Positions 33,788 through 43,394 are shown, counted from the stretch's first letter. The stretch is DNA of 64,000 nucleotides from Pseudomonas syringae KCTC 12500 (GCF_000507185.2 NZ_AYTM02000002.1:3755501-3819500); one strand, 5' to 3'. A program made the numbers and translations. The notes: generated by a model not told the origin, from the letters alone.

Positions 33788-33798
33788 AATAACAATAA
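33788..33798 (+). promoter_or_regulatory. Crc/Hfq-type CA motif upstream of oprB
   Basis: AATAACAATAA fits AAnAAnAAnAA, 16 nt before the oprB start and next to its GAGG. Confidence 0.5.
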
Positions 33799-33814
33799 AA
33801 CGAGGATTGATGGG

Positions 33815-35176
33815 ATGAAGAAGATCAACAAAGGTAAATCGCTTTCCCGGCTCCAGTTGGTATGCAAGCTGTCGGCGTTGGGTGCGATGGGTCTGGCAGG
33901 CAGCGTTCACGCCGCCGAGCCATTTGCCGCAGATTCACCCTGGATGACGGGTGACTGGGGTGGCAAGCGCACCGAGTTGCTGGACAAGGGTTACGACTTC
34001 TCGCTGGAATACGTTTCCGAGATGGCCAGCAACCTCAAGGGCGGCTACAACGACGACACCACCGGTCGTTACAGCGACCAGTTCGCGCTGGGCATGAAAG
34101 TCGATTTGCAGAAGGCGTTTGGCTGGCAGGACGCGGAGTTCAAGTTGGCGATCACCGAACGTAGTGGGCGCAACATCTCCAATGACCGGATCGGCGATCC
34201 TCGTGCTGGTACGCTCAGTTCCTCGCAAGAAGTCTGGGGGCGTGGCCAGACCTGGCGTCTGACCCAATTGTGGGTCAAGCAAAAGTATTTCGATGGCGCG
34301 CTGGACGTCAAGTTTGGTCGCTTCGGGCCGGGTGAGGATTTCAACAGTTTTCCTTGTGACTTCCAGAACCTGTCGTTCTGTGGCTCGCAGGTCGGTAACT
34401 ATGTGAACACCTGGTATAACTGGCCAGTCAGCCAGACCGCTCTTCGCGTCAAGTACAACATCACTCCGGAAGTGTACGCGCAGGTCGGTGTCTACGAGCA
34501 GAACCCGTCCAACCTGGAAACCGGTAACGGCTTCAAACTCAGCGGTAGCGGCACCAAAGGCATGATCCTGCCGGTCGAACTGGTCTGGACGCCCACCATC
34601 AACTCGTTGCCCGGCGAGTATCGTATTGGTTACTACAAGAGCACGCCTAATGCCGATGATGTCTATAAAGACGTCAACGGTCAGCCGCAAGCAGCCACGG
34701 GTGCTGCGTTCAAGTCGCATGACAGCAAGCATGGCTGGTGGGTCGTTGCTCAGCAACAGCTGACCACTCACGATGGAGACGCGTCACGCGGTCTTAACAT
34801 CTTTGCCAACGCCACCGTGCATGACAAAGCGACCAACTTCGTCGACAACTACCAGCAGATCGGTTTCACGTACAAAGGTCCGTTCAACTCGCGTCCGAAA
34901 GATGACATCGGTATCGGTTTCGCCCGTATCCACGTCAATGACGATGTGCAGGATCGCGTGCGTCTGGCCAACCAGATCAGCGGTATCAACGATTACGACA
35001 ACCCTGGCTTCCTGCCGGTCCAGAGCACTGAGTACAACTCTGAAATCTACTATGGCTTCCACGTCACCAACTGGCTGACCGTGCGCCCCAACCTGCAGTA
35101 CATCAAGCATCCTGGTGGCGTAGATCAGGTTGATGACGCGCTGGTAGCGGGCATCAAGATCCAGTCTAAGTTCTGA
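33815..35176 (+). CDS. oprB: Carbohydrate-selective porin OprB
   Basis: This 453-residue outer-membrane porin has a signal peptide of about 34 residues ending GSVHA-AEPF. The mature protein is a beta-barrel with many amphipathic strands, aromatic girdles and a terminal Phe (IKIQSKF), as expected for BAM recognition. SPWMTGDWGGKRTELLDKGYDFSLEY at the mature start is typical of OprB. It admits glucose to the periplasm for GtsA. A terminator follows. Confidence 0.95.
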   Translation: MKKINKGKSLSRLQLVCKLSALGAMGLAGSVHAAEPFAADSPWMTGDWGGKRTELLDKGYDFSLEYVSEMASNLKGGYNDDTTGRYSDQFALGMKVDLQKAFGWQDAEFKLAITERSGRNISNDRIGDPRAGTLSSSQEVWGRGQTWRLTQLWVKQKYFDGALDVKFGRFGPGEDFNSFPCDFQNLSFCGSQVGNYVNTWYNWPVSQTALRVKYNITPEVYAQVGVYEQNPSNLETGNGFKLSGSGTKGMILPVELVWTPTINSLPGEYRIGYYKSTPNADDVYKDVNGQPQAATGAAFKSHDSKHGWWVVAQQQLTTHDGDASRGLNIFANATVHDKATNFVDNYQQIGFTYKGPFNSRPKDDIGIGFARIHVNDDVQDRVRLANQISGINDYDNPGFLPVQSTEYNSEIYYGFHVTNWLTVRPNLQYIKHPGGVDQVDDALVAGIKIQSKF

Positions 35177-35220
35177 GTATTGACTGACGCGTAACGCGAT
35201 CAAGGGTCGTGTGTGCTTTG

Positions 35221-35247
35221 CGGGCAGCCTGGCTGCCCGTTTTTTTA
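35221..35247 (+). terminator. Rho-independent terminator after oprB
   Basis: GGGCAGC-CTG-GCTGCCC followed by seven T, about 45 nt after the oprB stop codon. The mutarotase gene downstream is probably reached by read-through or its own promoter. Confidence 0.8.
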
Positions 35248-35285
35248 TGGCTTGATCCTTTTATTTTTCAGGGACGCGATTGGCG

Positions 35286-36161
35286 ATGACCACTCACGAC
35301 GCGCAACTGCCTGAACATCCATTGCAACGCTTCTTCCGATCCCGACGTGCCAGACCTACTTTTGAGTGGGAGCGCCATCAGCTGCGCGATGTATTGGTTA
35401 TCGACCATCCGCAATGTCAGGCCGTATTCAGTCGCCAAGGCGCGCAATTGCTGCATTTCCAGCCTCAAGGCCAGAAACCCTGGCTATGGTGTGCCGCGCA
35501 GTGGCCACAGGTGGGCGCCATTCGTGGAGGCGTGCCGGTCTGCTGGCCATGGTATGGCCGACATCCCGGCGAGAGCGGCTGGCCGGCGCACGGCTGGGGA
35601 CGTTTGCTGGACTGGAAGCTGATCGACAGCAGTGAGTGCGAAGAAGGCGTGAGCCTGCACTGGCGCTTGCAACTGTGGGACTGGCAGGTCGATCTGCATG
35701 CCGAACTGGGGCAGGGCATGGAACTGCGTCTGAGCACGTGTCACGAGGACAGCGAGCCGTGTCACTTCAGCCATGCGCTGCACGCGTATTGGCGGATCGG
35801 CGATGTGGCTGAAGTCGCACTGGAGGGGCTCGACGGCGCACAGGGTTACGACGAACTCAGCCGACAGGCGTGTCAGCAACAAGGCGAACTGCGCGTGGCA
35901 GGCGCCTGCCAGCGCGTATTCGAACACGCCGGTGCCGTACAGCTCCAGGACCCGATCTGGCAGCGCAGGCTCAACATCGACACCGGCGACAGCCCCAACA
36001 CCGTCGTCTGGCACCCCGGCAGCAGACCGCTGCTCGGCGTATGCGGCAGCGAAACCACAGGCTTCGTCCGCGTCGAAGCCGCCTCAGGCTCCGGCGACAC
36101 CTTCAGCCTGCGGCCCGGAGAACAGGTGCAGCTCAAACTGCAAGCCAGCCTGGCAGGGTGA
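35286..36161 (+). CDS. Putative D-hexose-6-phosphate mutarotase (YeaD-like)
   Basis: The protein has 291 residues from the ATG at 35286; a TTG two codons upstream is less likely. Motifs of the aldose-1-epimerase-like YeaD family are present: VFSRQGAQLLHFQPQGQKP, RGGVPVCWPWYG and GWGRLLDWKL. The C-terminal half contains TVVWHPGS. The enzyme would interconvert anomers of glucose 6-phosphate before Zwf, which fits the position after the glucose uptake genes. Confidence 0.88.
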   Translation: MTTHDAQLPEHPLQRFFRSRRARPTFEWERHQLRDVLVIDHPQCQAVFSRQGAQLLHFQPQGQKPWLWCAAQWPQVGAIRGGVPVCWPWYGRHPGESGWPAHGWGRLLDWKLIDSSECEEGVSLHWRLQLWDWQVDLHAELGQGMELRLSTCHEDSEPCHFSHALHAYWRIGDVAEVALEGLDGAQGYDELSRQACQQQGELRVAGACQRVFEHAGAVQLQDPIWQRRLNIDTGDSPNTVVWHPGSRPLLGVCGSETTGFVRVEAASGSGDTFSLRPGEQVQLKLQASLAG

Positions 36162-36170
36162 GTTGCAGAT

Positions 36171-36200
36171 GACGCAGAGCGTCGGCACGATAGTCAAACT
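36171..36200. repeat. REP-type palindrome
   Basis: GACGCAGAGCGTC followed by GGCACGATAGTC, the same core and tail as at 36481-36534 and near 21859-21905. It begins the 408-nt gene-free stretch between the mutarotase and hexR (36162-36569). Confidence 0.7.
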
Positions 36201-36253
36201 ACGATGGCACAGACAACGCAGAGTGCGACGTAAGTGACGGCTGAGTCCTGACG

Positions 36254-36427
36254 CTGATCCGGGGGTAGCCTGGCAGGACGCCAGGCTAGCCGCACCGGGC
36301 CATGGAGGGCCCGTTGCGGCGACCCCCGGATCAGTGGCAGGGCGAAGGTACCCGACGAAGTCGGGCCGGAAACGGAGCGAGGACTTTGCTTACTTTGGTC
36401 CCTCAAAGTAAGGCGCCGTAAGGGCGC
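36254..36427. repeat. Multi-hairpin structured intergenic element
   Basis: A perfect 13-bp outer stem (CTGATCCGGGGGT 36254-36266 with 36322-36334) encloses two hairpins. One is AGCCTGGC/GCCAGGCT (36267-36287); the other is GCCGC..CGGGCC/GGCCCG..GCGGC (36289-36320). Three more hairpins follow: CCCGAC/GTCGGG (36351-36365), CTTACTTTG/CAAAGTAAG (36389-36412) and GCGCC/GGCGC (36413-36427). It is flanked by REP palindromes. I recall similar sequences as dispersed repeats in pseudomonads, but I know no established name or function. Confidence 0.7.
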
Positions 36428-36480
36428 AAAGGTGACCTGAGTCAGATAGAGAAATCACTGACTCCACAGAACCTCTGTGT

Positions 36481-36534
36481 GACGCAGAGCGTCACGAACT
36501 GCATGCCGACGCGGAGCGTCGGCACGATAGTCAT
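36481..36534. repeat. Paired REP-type palindromes
   Basis: GACGCAGAGCGTC, then CCGACGCGGAGCGTCGG with the GGCACGATAGTC tail, directly before the 3' end of hexR. Confidence 0.75.
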
Positions 36535-36569
36535 CTTAAGTACAAACGCATTCTCCCGATCACACCCAG

Positions 36570-37436
36570 TCAGCCCTGATCCTCGATCGGATAACGGCTG
36601 TCATTCAGACTTTCCTTGATCTTGCGCAAATGCGGCTGAAAATCGACGCCGCGGCGCAACGTCATACCCGTGGCCAACACATCGAGCACCGTCAACTGAA
36701 TGATCCGCGACGTCATCGGCATATAAATATCCGTATCTTCCGGCAGAGGAATGTTCAGACTCACCGTACTGGCCTGAGCCAGCGGCGAACCGGCTGCCGT
36801 CAGCCCCAGCACCGACGCGCCGTTGGCCCGCGCGATACGCGCCACCTCCACCAACTCACGGGTACGCCCCGTATACGAAATGATCACAAACAACTCGCCG
36901 GTATGCGCCACCGACGCAATCATCCGCTGCATCAGCACATCGGCATGCGCCGTCACCGCCAGATTGAAGCGGAAGAATTTATGCTGCGCATCCAGAGCCA
37001 CCGGCGCAGAGGCGCCCAGCCCGAAAAAATGGATCTGCCGCGCCTGAATGAGCATGTCCACAGACTTGCTGATCAAGGCCGGGTCCAATTGCTGGCACGC
37101 GCTGTCCAGTGACGCGATGGCACTGCCGAAAATCTTCTGGGTATAGGCCTCAGGATTATCATCCGCTTCCACCGCACGGCTGACATAGGCTGCGCCGCTG
37201 GCCAGGCTCTGGGCCAGTTGCAGCTTCAATTCCGGATAGCCGCTGACACTGAACGAACGGCAGAAGCGATTGACCGTCGGCTCGCTGACCTTGGCGGCCT
37301 GGGCAAGCGCTGCAATGCTCAGCCGCGTTGCCATCTGCGGGTTGAGCAGGATGACCTCGGCCACTTTACGTTCGGCCTTGTTCAGCTCGTCGAGTCGGCC
37401 CTGGATTTGCTCCAGGAGGTTTCTTACGCGGTCCAT
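36570..37436 (-). CDS. hexR: HexR, RpiR-family repressor of central carbon genes
   Basis: The protein has 288 residues. An N-terminal helix-turn-helix (about 1-75; [20 protein letters not shown]) precedes a SIS sugar-phosphate domain (about 120-250; [39 protein letters not shown]). HexR represses zwf, edd, gap and related genes and is released by KDPG. It is divergent from zwf; two consensus boxes lie between gapA and edd and a weaker one lies here. The start [20 protein letters not shown] is conserved. Confidence 0.95.
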   Translation of the reverse strand: MDRVRNLLEQIQGRLDELNKAERKVAEVILLNPQMATRLSIAALAQAAKVSEPTVNRFCRSFSVSGYPELKLQLAQSLASGAAYVSRAVEADDNPEAYTQKIFGSAIASLDSACQQLDPALISKSVDMLIQARQIHFFGLGASAPVALDAQHKFFRFNLAVTAHADVLMQRMIASVAHTGELFVIISYTGRTRELVEVARIARANGASVLGLTAAGSPLAQASTVSLNIPLPEDTDIYMPMTSRIIQLTVLDVLATGMTLRRGVDFQPHLRKIKESLNDSRYPIEDQG

Positions 37437-37572
37437 TCAAAGTCCTTGTCGGGGCTGATTTACCAACGGTTTTGCCTTGAGCTTTTATTAGCCCTTTAGC
37501 CTGTAGCAAAGGTGGCCTATCGTACTGAGGGCCTGTGTTGATCACCACTGGAATATGCTTTTAGGCAGAATG

Positions 37573-37587
37573 TTGTGGTTATTACTA
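37573..37587. promoter_or_regulatory. Imperfect HexR box between hexR and zwf
   Basis: TTGT-GGTTATT-ACTA departs from the TTGT-N7-ACAA consensus at one base. It lies about 70 nt upstream of zwf in the divergent region, where HexR control is known in P. putida. Confidence 0.45.
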
Positions 37588-37654
37588 CATATGGCCTTGA
37601 GTAACGCCTTTAAAAAAGGTATTTGTAGCCTAACTTGATAAAAGAACCAACATT

Positions 37655-39124
37655 ATGCCCTTGATTACGGTTGAACCGTGCACATTTGCCCTGTTTGGTG
37701 CCCTGGGGGACCTGGCGGTACGCAAGCTGTTCCCGGCTCTTTATCAGCTTGATCGCGCTGGACTGCTGCATGAAGACACAAAAATTCTTGCCCTGGCGCG
37801 TGAACCGGGCGACGAAGAGTCGCATCTGGCGTACATCGAAAAATCCATGCGCCGCTTCATTCCCGAAACGGAACTGGAGCCGGACAACCTGGGCCGCTTT
37901 CTGGCGCGCCTCAGCTACCTGCATGTCGACTTCCTCAAGGCCGAGGATTACGTCGCACTTGCCGAGCGGGTCGGCACTGCCGAAACCCTGATCGCCTATT
38001 TCGCCACACCGGCCTCGGTCTACGGTGCCATCTGCGAGAACCTCGCGTCGGTCAACCTCGCCGAGCGCACGCGTGCCGTACTGGAAAAACCCATCGGCCA
38101 CGACCTGGCCTCTTCGCGCCGGGTCAATGACGCCGTCGCGCAGTTTTTCCCGGAAAACCGCGTTTATCGCATCGACCACTATCTGGGCAAGGACACGGTA
38201 CAGAACCTCATCGCTCTGCGCTTTGCCAACAGCCTGTTCGAAACCCAGTGGAACCAGAACCATATTTCGCACGTAGAGATCACGGTGGCCGAGAAGGTCG
38301 GCATCGAGGGCCGTTGGGGCTACTTCGATCAGGCCGGCCAGCTGCGTGACATGATTCAGAACCACCTGCTGCAGCTGCTCTGCCTGATTGCCATGGACCC
38401 GCCAAGCGACCTGTCTGCCGACAGTATCCGTGACGAGAAGGTCAAGGTGCTCAAGGCACTGGCCCCGTTTACCCCGGAGCGTCTGGCGACCCAGGTGGTG
38501 CGCGGCCAGTACACCTCCGGCTACAGTGAAGGCAAGGCGGTGCCTGGCTATCTGGAGGAAGAAAACTCCAATACCCAGAGCGATACCGAAACCTTCGTCG
38601 CGTTGCGCGCCGACATCCGCAACTGGCGCTGGTCGGGTACGCCGTTCTATCTGCGCACCGGCAAACGCATGCCGCAGAAGCTGTCGCAGATCGTGATCCA
38701 TTTCAAAGAGCCGCCGCACTACATCTTCGCGCCTGAACAGCGTTTGCAGATCAGCAACCGCCTGATCATCCGCCTGCAGCCTGACGAAGGCATTTCCTTG
38801 CAGGTGATGACCAAGGATCAGGGCCTGGACAAGGGCATGCAGCTGCGCAGCGGTCCCTTGCAACTGAATTTTTCCGACACCTACCGCAGTGCTCGTGTCC
38901 CCGACGCTTATGAGCGGTTGTTGCTGGAAGTCATGCGTGGCAATCAGAACCTGTTTGTCCGCAAAGATGAGATCGAGTACGCCTGGCAATGGTGTGATCA
39001 GTTGATCGCTGGCTGGAAGAAGGCGGGCGATGCGCCCAAGCCTTACCCGGCCGGAACCTGGGGGCCGATGAGCTCCATTGCCCTGATTACTCGCGACGGG
39101 AGATCCTGGTATGGCGACATGTGA
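37655..39124 (+). CDS. zwf: Glucose-6-phosphate 1-dehydrogenase
   Basis: This 489-residue enzyme makes 6-phosphogluconolactone with reduction of NAD(P). The dinucleotide fold starts [19 protein letters not shown], and the substrate-binding motif [14 protein letters not shown] lies near residue 178, with its Lys and His intact. It is the first gene of zwf-pgl-eda, overlaps pgl by 14 nt, and is divergent from its repressor gene hexR. Confidence 0.97.
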   Translation: MPLITVEPCTFALFGALGDLAVRKLFPALYQLDRAGLLHEDTKILALAREPGDEESHLAYIEKSMRRFIPETELEPDNLGRFLARLSYLHVDFLKAEDYVALAERVGTAETLIAYFATPASVYGAICENLASVNLAERTRAVLEKPIGHDLASSRRVNDAVAQFFPENRVYRIDHYLGKDTVQNLIALRFANSLFETQWNQNHISHVEITVAEKVGIEGRWGYFDQAGQLRDMIQNHLLQLLCLIAMDPPSDLSADSIRDEKVKVLKALAPFTPERLATQVVRGQYTSGYSEGKAVPGYLEEENSNTQSDTETFVALRADIRNWRWSGTPFYLRTGKRMPQKLSQIVIHFKEPPHYIFAPEQRLQISNRLIIRLQPDEGISLQVMTKDQGLDKGMQLRSGPLQLNFSDTYRSARVPDAYERLLLEVMRGNQNLFVRKDEIEYAWQWCDQLIAGWKKAGDAPKPYPAGTWGPMSSIALITRDGRSWYGDM

Positions 39125-39824
39125 CCTCAAGCTGCCAGCAGGGCTGGTAGCACACGATTTCGACACAGCGCAGCAACTGGCCGATGCACTGGCTGAAACT
39201 GTCGCCGAACGCCTCAAGCAGGCAATCAGCAAGAACGGTCTGGCGACGCTGGTGGTGTCCGGTGGACGCAGCCCGGTGGCCTTCTTCCAGCGTCTGGCGG
39301 CACAGCCGCTGGAGTGGTCGAAAGTCGTCATCAGTCTGGCGGACGAGCGCTTCGTGCCGACTGAACACGCCGACAGCAATGCCGGCCTGTTGCACCGCCA
39401 CTTGTTGCAGGGGCCTGTGGCGAAGGCGAAGTTTCTCGGCCTGTACAGCGTGGCGAGCAGTGTCGAGGAAGCCGCGCAGGCTGCCGATCAGGCACTGGCC
39501 GAGCTGCCACCCATCGATGTACTGATTCTGGGCATGGGCGACGACGGGCATACCGCGTCGCTGTTCCCCAACAGCCCGAATCTGAACGAAGCCCTTGACC
39601 TGCAAGGTGAGCGCCGCTGCCTGCCCATGCTCGCACCGAGCGTGCCGCACCAGCGCCTGACCCTGACCCGTCGCCTGCTGGCGTCGGCACGTTCGCCGAT
39701 TTTGTCGGTGTCCGGTCAGGCCAAACTCGACACGTTGCGCACCGCGCTGGCAGGCGATGACCTCGCCGAAATGCCGGTACGTGCCTTTCTCAACCCGTCT
39801 CTCGAGATTTACTGGTGCCCATAA
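39111..39824 (+). CDS. pgl: 6-Phosphogluconolactonase
   Basis: This 237-residue hydrolase of the Pgl/glucosamine-6-phosphate isomerase fold carries [33 protein letters not shown] and [17 protein letters not shown], the typical family blocks. It opens the lactone made by Zwf. The start overlaps the zwf 3' end, and eda follows after 36 nt. Confidence 0.95.
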   Translation: MATCDLKLPAGLVAHDFDTAQQLADALAETVAERLKQAISKNGLATLVVSGGRSPVAFFQRLAAQPLEWSKVVISLADERFVPTEHADSNAGLLHRHLLQGPVAKAKFLGLYSVASSVEEAAQAADQALAELPPIDVLILGMGDDGHTASLFPNSPNLNEALDLQGERRCLPMLAPSVPHQRLTLTRRLLASARSPILSVSGQAKLDTLRTALAGDDLAEMPVRAFLNPSLEIYWCP

Positions 39825-39860
39825 GCCCCGATAAGCCCCACAAACAAAGGAACCGTCGCC

Positions 39861-40535
39861 ATGACACAGAATGAAAATAATCAGCCGCTGACCAGCATGG
39901 CGAACAAGATTGCCCAGATCGACGAACTCTGCGCCAAGGCGAAGATTCTGCCGGTGATCACCATCGCCCGTGACCAGGACGTACTGCCGCTGGCCGATGC
40001 ACTGGCCGCTGGCGGTATGACTGCGCTGGAAGTGACCCTGCGCTCGGCGTTCGGCCTGAGCGCCATTCGTATCCTGCGTGAACAGCGCCCCGAGTTGTGT
40101 GTAGGCGCGGGAACCATCCTGGACCGCAAGATGCTGGCTGACGCTGAGGCGGCCGGTTCGCAGTTCATCGTCACCCCTGGCAGCACGCAAGACCTGCTGC
40201 AAGCTGCGGTCGACAGCCCTTTGCCGCTGTTGCCGGGCGTCAGCAGCGCTTCGGAAATCATGATCGGTTACGCCATGGGCTATCGCCGCTTCAAGCTGTT
40301 TCCGGCTGAGATCAGTGGTGGTGTGGCGGCGATCAAAGCCCTGGGCGGGCCGTTCAATGAGGTGCGTTTCTGCCCAACGGGTGGCGTCAACGAGCAGAAC
40401 CTCAAGAGCTACATGGCCCTGCCCAACGTTATGTGCGTAGGCGGCACCTGGATGATCGATAACGCCTGGGTCAAGAATGGTGACTGGGGCCGTATTCAGG
40501 AAGCGACTGCGCAGGCAATGGCGCTGTTTGACTGA
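39861..40535 (+). CDS. eda: KDPG/KHG aldolase
   Basis: This 224-residue class I aldolase splits KDPG to pyruvate and glyceraldehyde 3-phosphate. The Schiff-base lysine is Lys145 in RRFKLFPAE, and the proton-transfer Glu57 lies in ALEVTLR. The phosphate-binding loop FCPTGGVNEQN is intact. It closes zwf-pgl-eda and ends at a strong terminator. Confidence 0.96.
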   Translation: MTQNENNQPLTSMANKIAQIDELCAKAKILPVITIARDQDVLPLADALAAGGMTALEVTLRSAFGLSAIRILREQRPELCVGAGTILDRKMLADAEAAGSQFIVTPGSTQDLLQAAVDSPLPLLPGVSSASEIMIGYAMGYRRFKLFPAEISGGVAAIKALGGPFNEVRFCPTGGVNEQNLKSYMALPNVMCVGGTWMIDNAWVKNGDWGRIQEATAQAMALFD

Positions 40536-40608
40536 TTTTCAGGATTTCGGCGTCAGCCCATTGCGGCTGATTCCGACAAGGAAGTTGTTGTTGGTTGTAT
40601 GGCTTTTC

Positions 40609-40639
40609 GGTGCTCCCTGGTCCGGAGCACCTTTTTTTT
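40609..40639 (+). terminator. Rho-independent terminator of zwf-pgl-eda
   Basis: GGTGCTCC/GGAGCACC with eight T, about 75 nt after the eda stop codon. Confidence 0.88.
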
Positions 40640-40660
40640 CTCTCCGGACCGTCTCTTCGT

Positions 40661-40900
40661 TTACCCCTTGTCCTTGAACGACTGACGCGGACGTGTGCGC
40701 AACGGGTCCAATAGCGCGCCAAGGCCGTTGTGATCGATTTCCTGCATCAGCGCCAACAGACCGCCCAGCTCTCCTTTGGGAAAGCCTTCCCGGGCAAACC
40801 AGTTCAGATAATGCCCCGGTAAATCAGCGATCAGCCGGCCCTTGTATTTGCCGAACGGCATTTCCTGTGTCACGAGCAACTTGAGTTTTTCCGGATTCAT
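40661..40900 (-). CDS. DUF3820 family protein
   Basis: This 79-residue protein begins MNPEKLKLLVTQEMPFGKYK. The FGKYKGRLIADLPGHYLNWFAREGF block defines the family, whose members are small soluble proteins, some noted as quorum-sensing-regulated; no biochemical role is known. It lies alone on the minus strand between the eda terminator and a sigma-54-driven gene. Confidence 0.88.
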   Translation of the reverse strand: MNPEKLKLLVTQEMPFGKYKGRLIADLPGHYLNWFAREGFPKGELGGLLALMQEIDHNGLGALLDPLRTRPRQSFKDKG

Positions 40901-41049
40901 TCGCGATAAGCCTGCGTTTCTCTCTCAGCCCGTACGATACGTGCATTCTGCATGCAGGCCAAACGGCCGATCATGCAGAAGTCACGAACGGTAAATTGTG
41001 AAAATTTCGTAAGGTGTTGATTTTAAACAATTATTTTCATATCAAAAAC

Positions 41050-41065
41050 TGGCACGGTGTCTGCA
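41050..41065 (+). promoter_or_regulatory. Sigma-54 (-24/-12) promoter
   Basis: TGGCACGGTGTCTGCA matches the RpoN consensus, with invariant GG and GC ten bases apart. Transcription would start near 41077, about 40 nt before the ATG of the four-helix-bundle gene at 41119. Confidence 0.7.
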
Positions 41066-41118
41066 ATTACCTATACATCGAACACTTTCGTATCAACCTG
41101 CCATTAGGAAATTATCAA

Positions 41119-41589
41119 ATGAATGATATCAACGAAGAAACGATCTCTATCCTGAATGACCTGATCGAAACCAGCAAAGACGGTGAAGAAGGTTTCCGTA
41201 CCAGCGCAGAACACGCAAAAAGCGCTCAGGTAAAATCGTTCCTTGCAAACCGCTCTACTGAAGTGGCTGCAGCCGTCCGTGAACTGCAAGCTGAAGTAAC
41301 CGCACTGGGTGGCAAGCCTGAAGATTCTTCCAGCGTATCTGGCGCACTGCACCGCGCATGGGTCAACCTGAAGTCGATGGTTACTTCCGACGACGACAAG
41401 GCTGTACTGGAAGAAGTCGAGAAAGGTGAAGACGTTGCCAAGAAGGCTTATCGCGAAGCGCTGGAAAAAGCTCGTGCCAAGAACGTTTCCCCTAACGTGA
41501 TTGCTTTGATTGAAAAGCAGCAGGCTGGCGTTCTGGCCAACCACGACAAAGTTAAAGCACTGCGTGATGCAGCCCGCGCCGCATCGTAA
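41119..41589 (+). CDS. PA2169-family four-helix-bundle copper/stress-type protein (DUF2383)
   Basis: The protein has 156 residues from the ATG at 41119, preceded by TAGGAA. It is all-helical and acidic, beginning MNDINEETISILNDLIETSK. Helices carry His and Glu residues (SAEHAKSAQ, ALHRAWVNL, LANHDKVKAL) as in ferritin-like DUF2383 proteins. PA2169 itself is linked to oxygen limitation and stress in P. aeruginosa; the function is not settled. Its own -24/-12 promoter implies activation by a nitrogen- or stress-responsive enhancer-binding protein. A terminator follows. Confidence 0.85.
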   Translation: MNDINEETISILNDLIETSKDGEEGFRTSAEHAKSAQVKSFLANRSTEVAAAVRELQAEVTALGGKPEDSSSVSGALHRAWVNLKSMVTSDDDKAVLEEVEKGEDVAKKAYREALEKARAKNVSPNVIALIEKQQAGVLANHDKVKALRDAARAAS

Positions 41590-41611
41590 TTCGATGCCTC
41601 AGCGGTAACTG

Positions 41612-41641
41612 AAAAAACGCCAGCCAGTCTGGCGTTTTTTT
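41612..41641 (+). terminator. Rho-independent terminator
   Basis: AACGCCAG-CCAGT-CTGGCGTT flanked by A's and T's. It could serve both the four-helix-bundle gene and the convergent cyclase gene. Confidence 0.85.
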
Positions 41642-41659
41642 ATGCCTGAAGGCAGCCCC

Positions 41660-43189
41660 TCAAACTTGATCCATCACCTTTCGGGCAACCGAACTGCGGT
41701 ACTCGACCCGGTTACGCCCATTGTCCTTGGCCTGATACAGCGCCTTGTCGGCCACCCCGAAAAATGCCTCCAGTTTGTCGCCTTGGCGAACGACCTCCGA
41801 AGCGACCCCGATGCTCACAGTGATGGGATGCTCGGCATTCCTGAACAGAGGCAGTGACTCTGCGGCCTTGCGGATTTTTTCCGCGATCAACATGGCGCCC
41901 GGCAAGTCTGTTTCCGGCAGTACCACCACGAACTCTTCGCCGCCATAGCGTGCAATCCGGTCGCCTGGACGGCGGATGCAATATGAGATGGTCTGCGCAA
42001 TCAGACGCAGCGCCTCGTCCCCGCCCTGATGGCCATGACGCTCATTGAATGCCTTGAAATGGTCTACGTCGATCATCAGCAATGACAGCTGTTTGCCAGA
42101 GCGTTGCGCTCGCGCCCACTCAATTTCCATGGCTTCGTCAAGCTGACGGCGGTTATCGAGCCCGGTCAGACCATCTGTCGCGGCCAGGCTGGCCAGTGCA
42201 TCTTCGGCACGGTGGCGTCTTCTCAGTTCGCGACACAGCAGCCAGGTCAGCCACAGAATGCCCAGACACAAGACGCTGGTGGCCGAGCCGACCAGCCAGG
42301 CGTTGCGCCGCCAGACGGCATACACCTCATCCTCTGACTGCCCGATGACGACGATCAGCGGCAGGTTGCCGACTCTGGAGAAGGTATACAGCCGGCGAGC
42401 GTTCAACTGCGTCGACATCGCGGCAAAGCTGCCATCGCCTTCCTGAAGAATCCGCTGAAAGTTGGGGCTGTGGCTGTAATCTTTGCCGATCAGTTCCTGG
42501 CCTTCCATTTCCGGGTAGCGAACGACCAAAATGCCTGAGGTATTGATCAGGTTGATGCTGCTGTCAATGCCCAGATTCTGGCTCATGAACAGGTGCTTGA
42601 AATACACCAGACGCATCTCTGCGCTCACGATCCCCATGAACTCGCCGTTGGGCCCTGATAGGCGGCGGCTGAAACTGATACACCAGTCCTTGTAGCCCCA
42701 GCGAGTCTTGTACGGTGCACTGACGTGTAGCGTCAAAGAGCGATCTACGGCATGGTCCTTGAAATAGGCACGGTCAGAAAAGTTGTCGTGTCGAGGGGTG
42801 ACAGACAAAGAATCAGCCAATAGTTCGCCGCGGTTATCGAGCAATACCAGATCGCCCTTGTAAGAGGCGGCAGTGGCGCGATCGAACAGAACAAGTTGGC
42901 GCAGTTCAGGTGACAGTTGCTGAAGGTCCGGACGCTGCCACGCGCTGATCATGCCTTGCAGTGAAGAGTCGTAAAGTTCTGCGTTACGCATGACGTCGGC
43001 ATCGATCAAACGCACGATATTGGACGCTGCGCGTGCTGCTGTCTGTGCTGCGTCGTCGCGCTCCTGGGCCAGTAGAGACGCCACGATCGCCAGAATGGCG
43101 AGCATTGAAACCGAGCTGCCAAAAATCAATATCAGCTCCGGACGGGTCCATCTGAGCCGGGCTCGCCGAGAAAACGCAAACACCATCAT
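41660..43189 (-). CDS. Membrane diguanylate cyclase with periplasmic Cache-type sensor
   Basis: The protein has 509 residues. A transmembrane helix (about 18-42) is followed by a periplasmic sensor (about 45-290; KGDLVLLDNRGELLADS, INLINTSGILVVRYPEMEG), a second helix (LVGSATSVLCLGILWLTWLL) and a GGDEF domain (about 340-500). The active site is intact (RYGGEEFVVVLPE), and an RxxD inhibitory site (RPGD) lies five residues upstream, so product inhibition is expected. It would make c-di-GMP in response to a periplasmic ligand. It is monocistronic. Confidence 0.94.
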   Translation of the reverse strand: MMVFAFSRRARLRWTRPELILIFGSSVSMLAILAIVASLLAQERDDAAQTAARAASNIVRLIDADVMRNAELYDSSLQGMISAWQRPDLQQLSPELRQLVLFDRATAASYKGDLVLLDNRGELLADSLSVTPRHDNFSDRAYFKDHAVDRSLTLHVSAPYKTRWGYKDWCISFSRRLSGPNGEFMGIVSAEMRLVYFKHLFMSQNLGIDSSINLINTSGILVVRYPEMEGQELIGKDYSHSPNFQRILQEGDGSFAAMSTQLNARRLYTFSRVGNLPLIVVIGQSEDEVYAVWRRNAWLVGSATSVLCLGILWLTWLLCRELRRRHRAEDALASLAATDGLTGLDNRRQLDEAMEIEWARAQRSGKQLSLLMIDVDHFKAFNERHGHQGGDEALRLIAQTISYCIRRPGDRIARYGGEEFVVVLPETDLPGAMLIAEKIRKAAESLPLFRNAEHPITVSIGVASEVVRQGDKLEAFFGVADKALYQAKDNGRNRVEYRSSVARKVMDQV

Positions 43190-43394
43190 CGGTTGTTCTA
43201 CCTGCAGACGAATGATTCTTGATAATCGGTTAATAAAATTATCATTTATTTGGGGAACTTATTGGCGCGTGTATAACACGCTCCTTATAGCCTCATATGA
43301 ATGGAATGTGAATAAAGCAAGTGTATTTAAAACGCTGCGAACAGACGCACACTGAGGGCCGTGAAAATGGTCAGTGTAGTCAGTATTTTCGGTG

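Noticed and set aside
36240..36440. Multi-hairpin element considered as a tRNA-like or group II intron remnant
   Set aside because: No anticodon arm or acceptor end, and no domain V or reverse-transcriptase remnant is visible.
37610..39379. 589-codon open frame opposite zwf and pgl
   Set aside because: It runs across two well-supported genes and has low-complexity content only.
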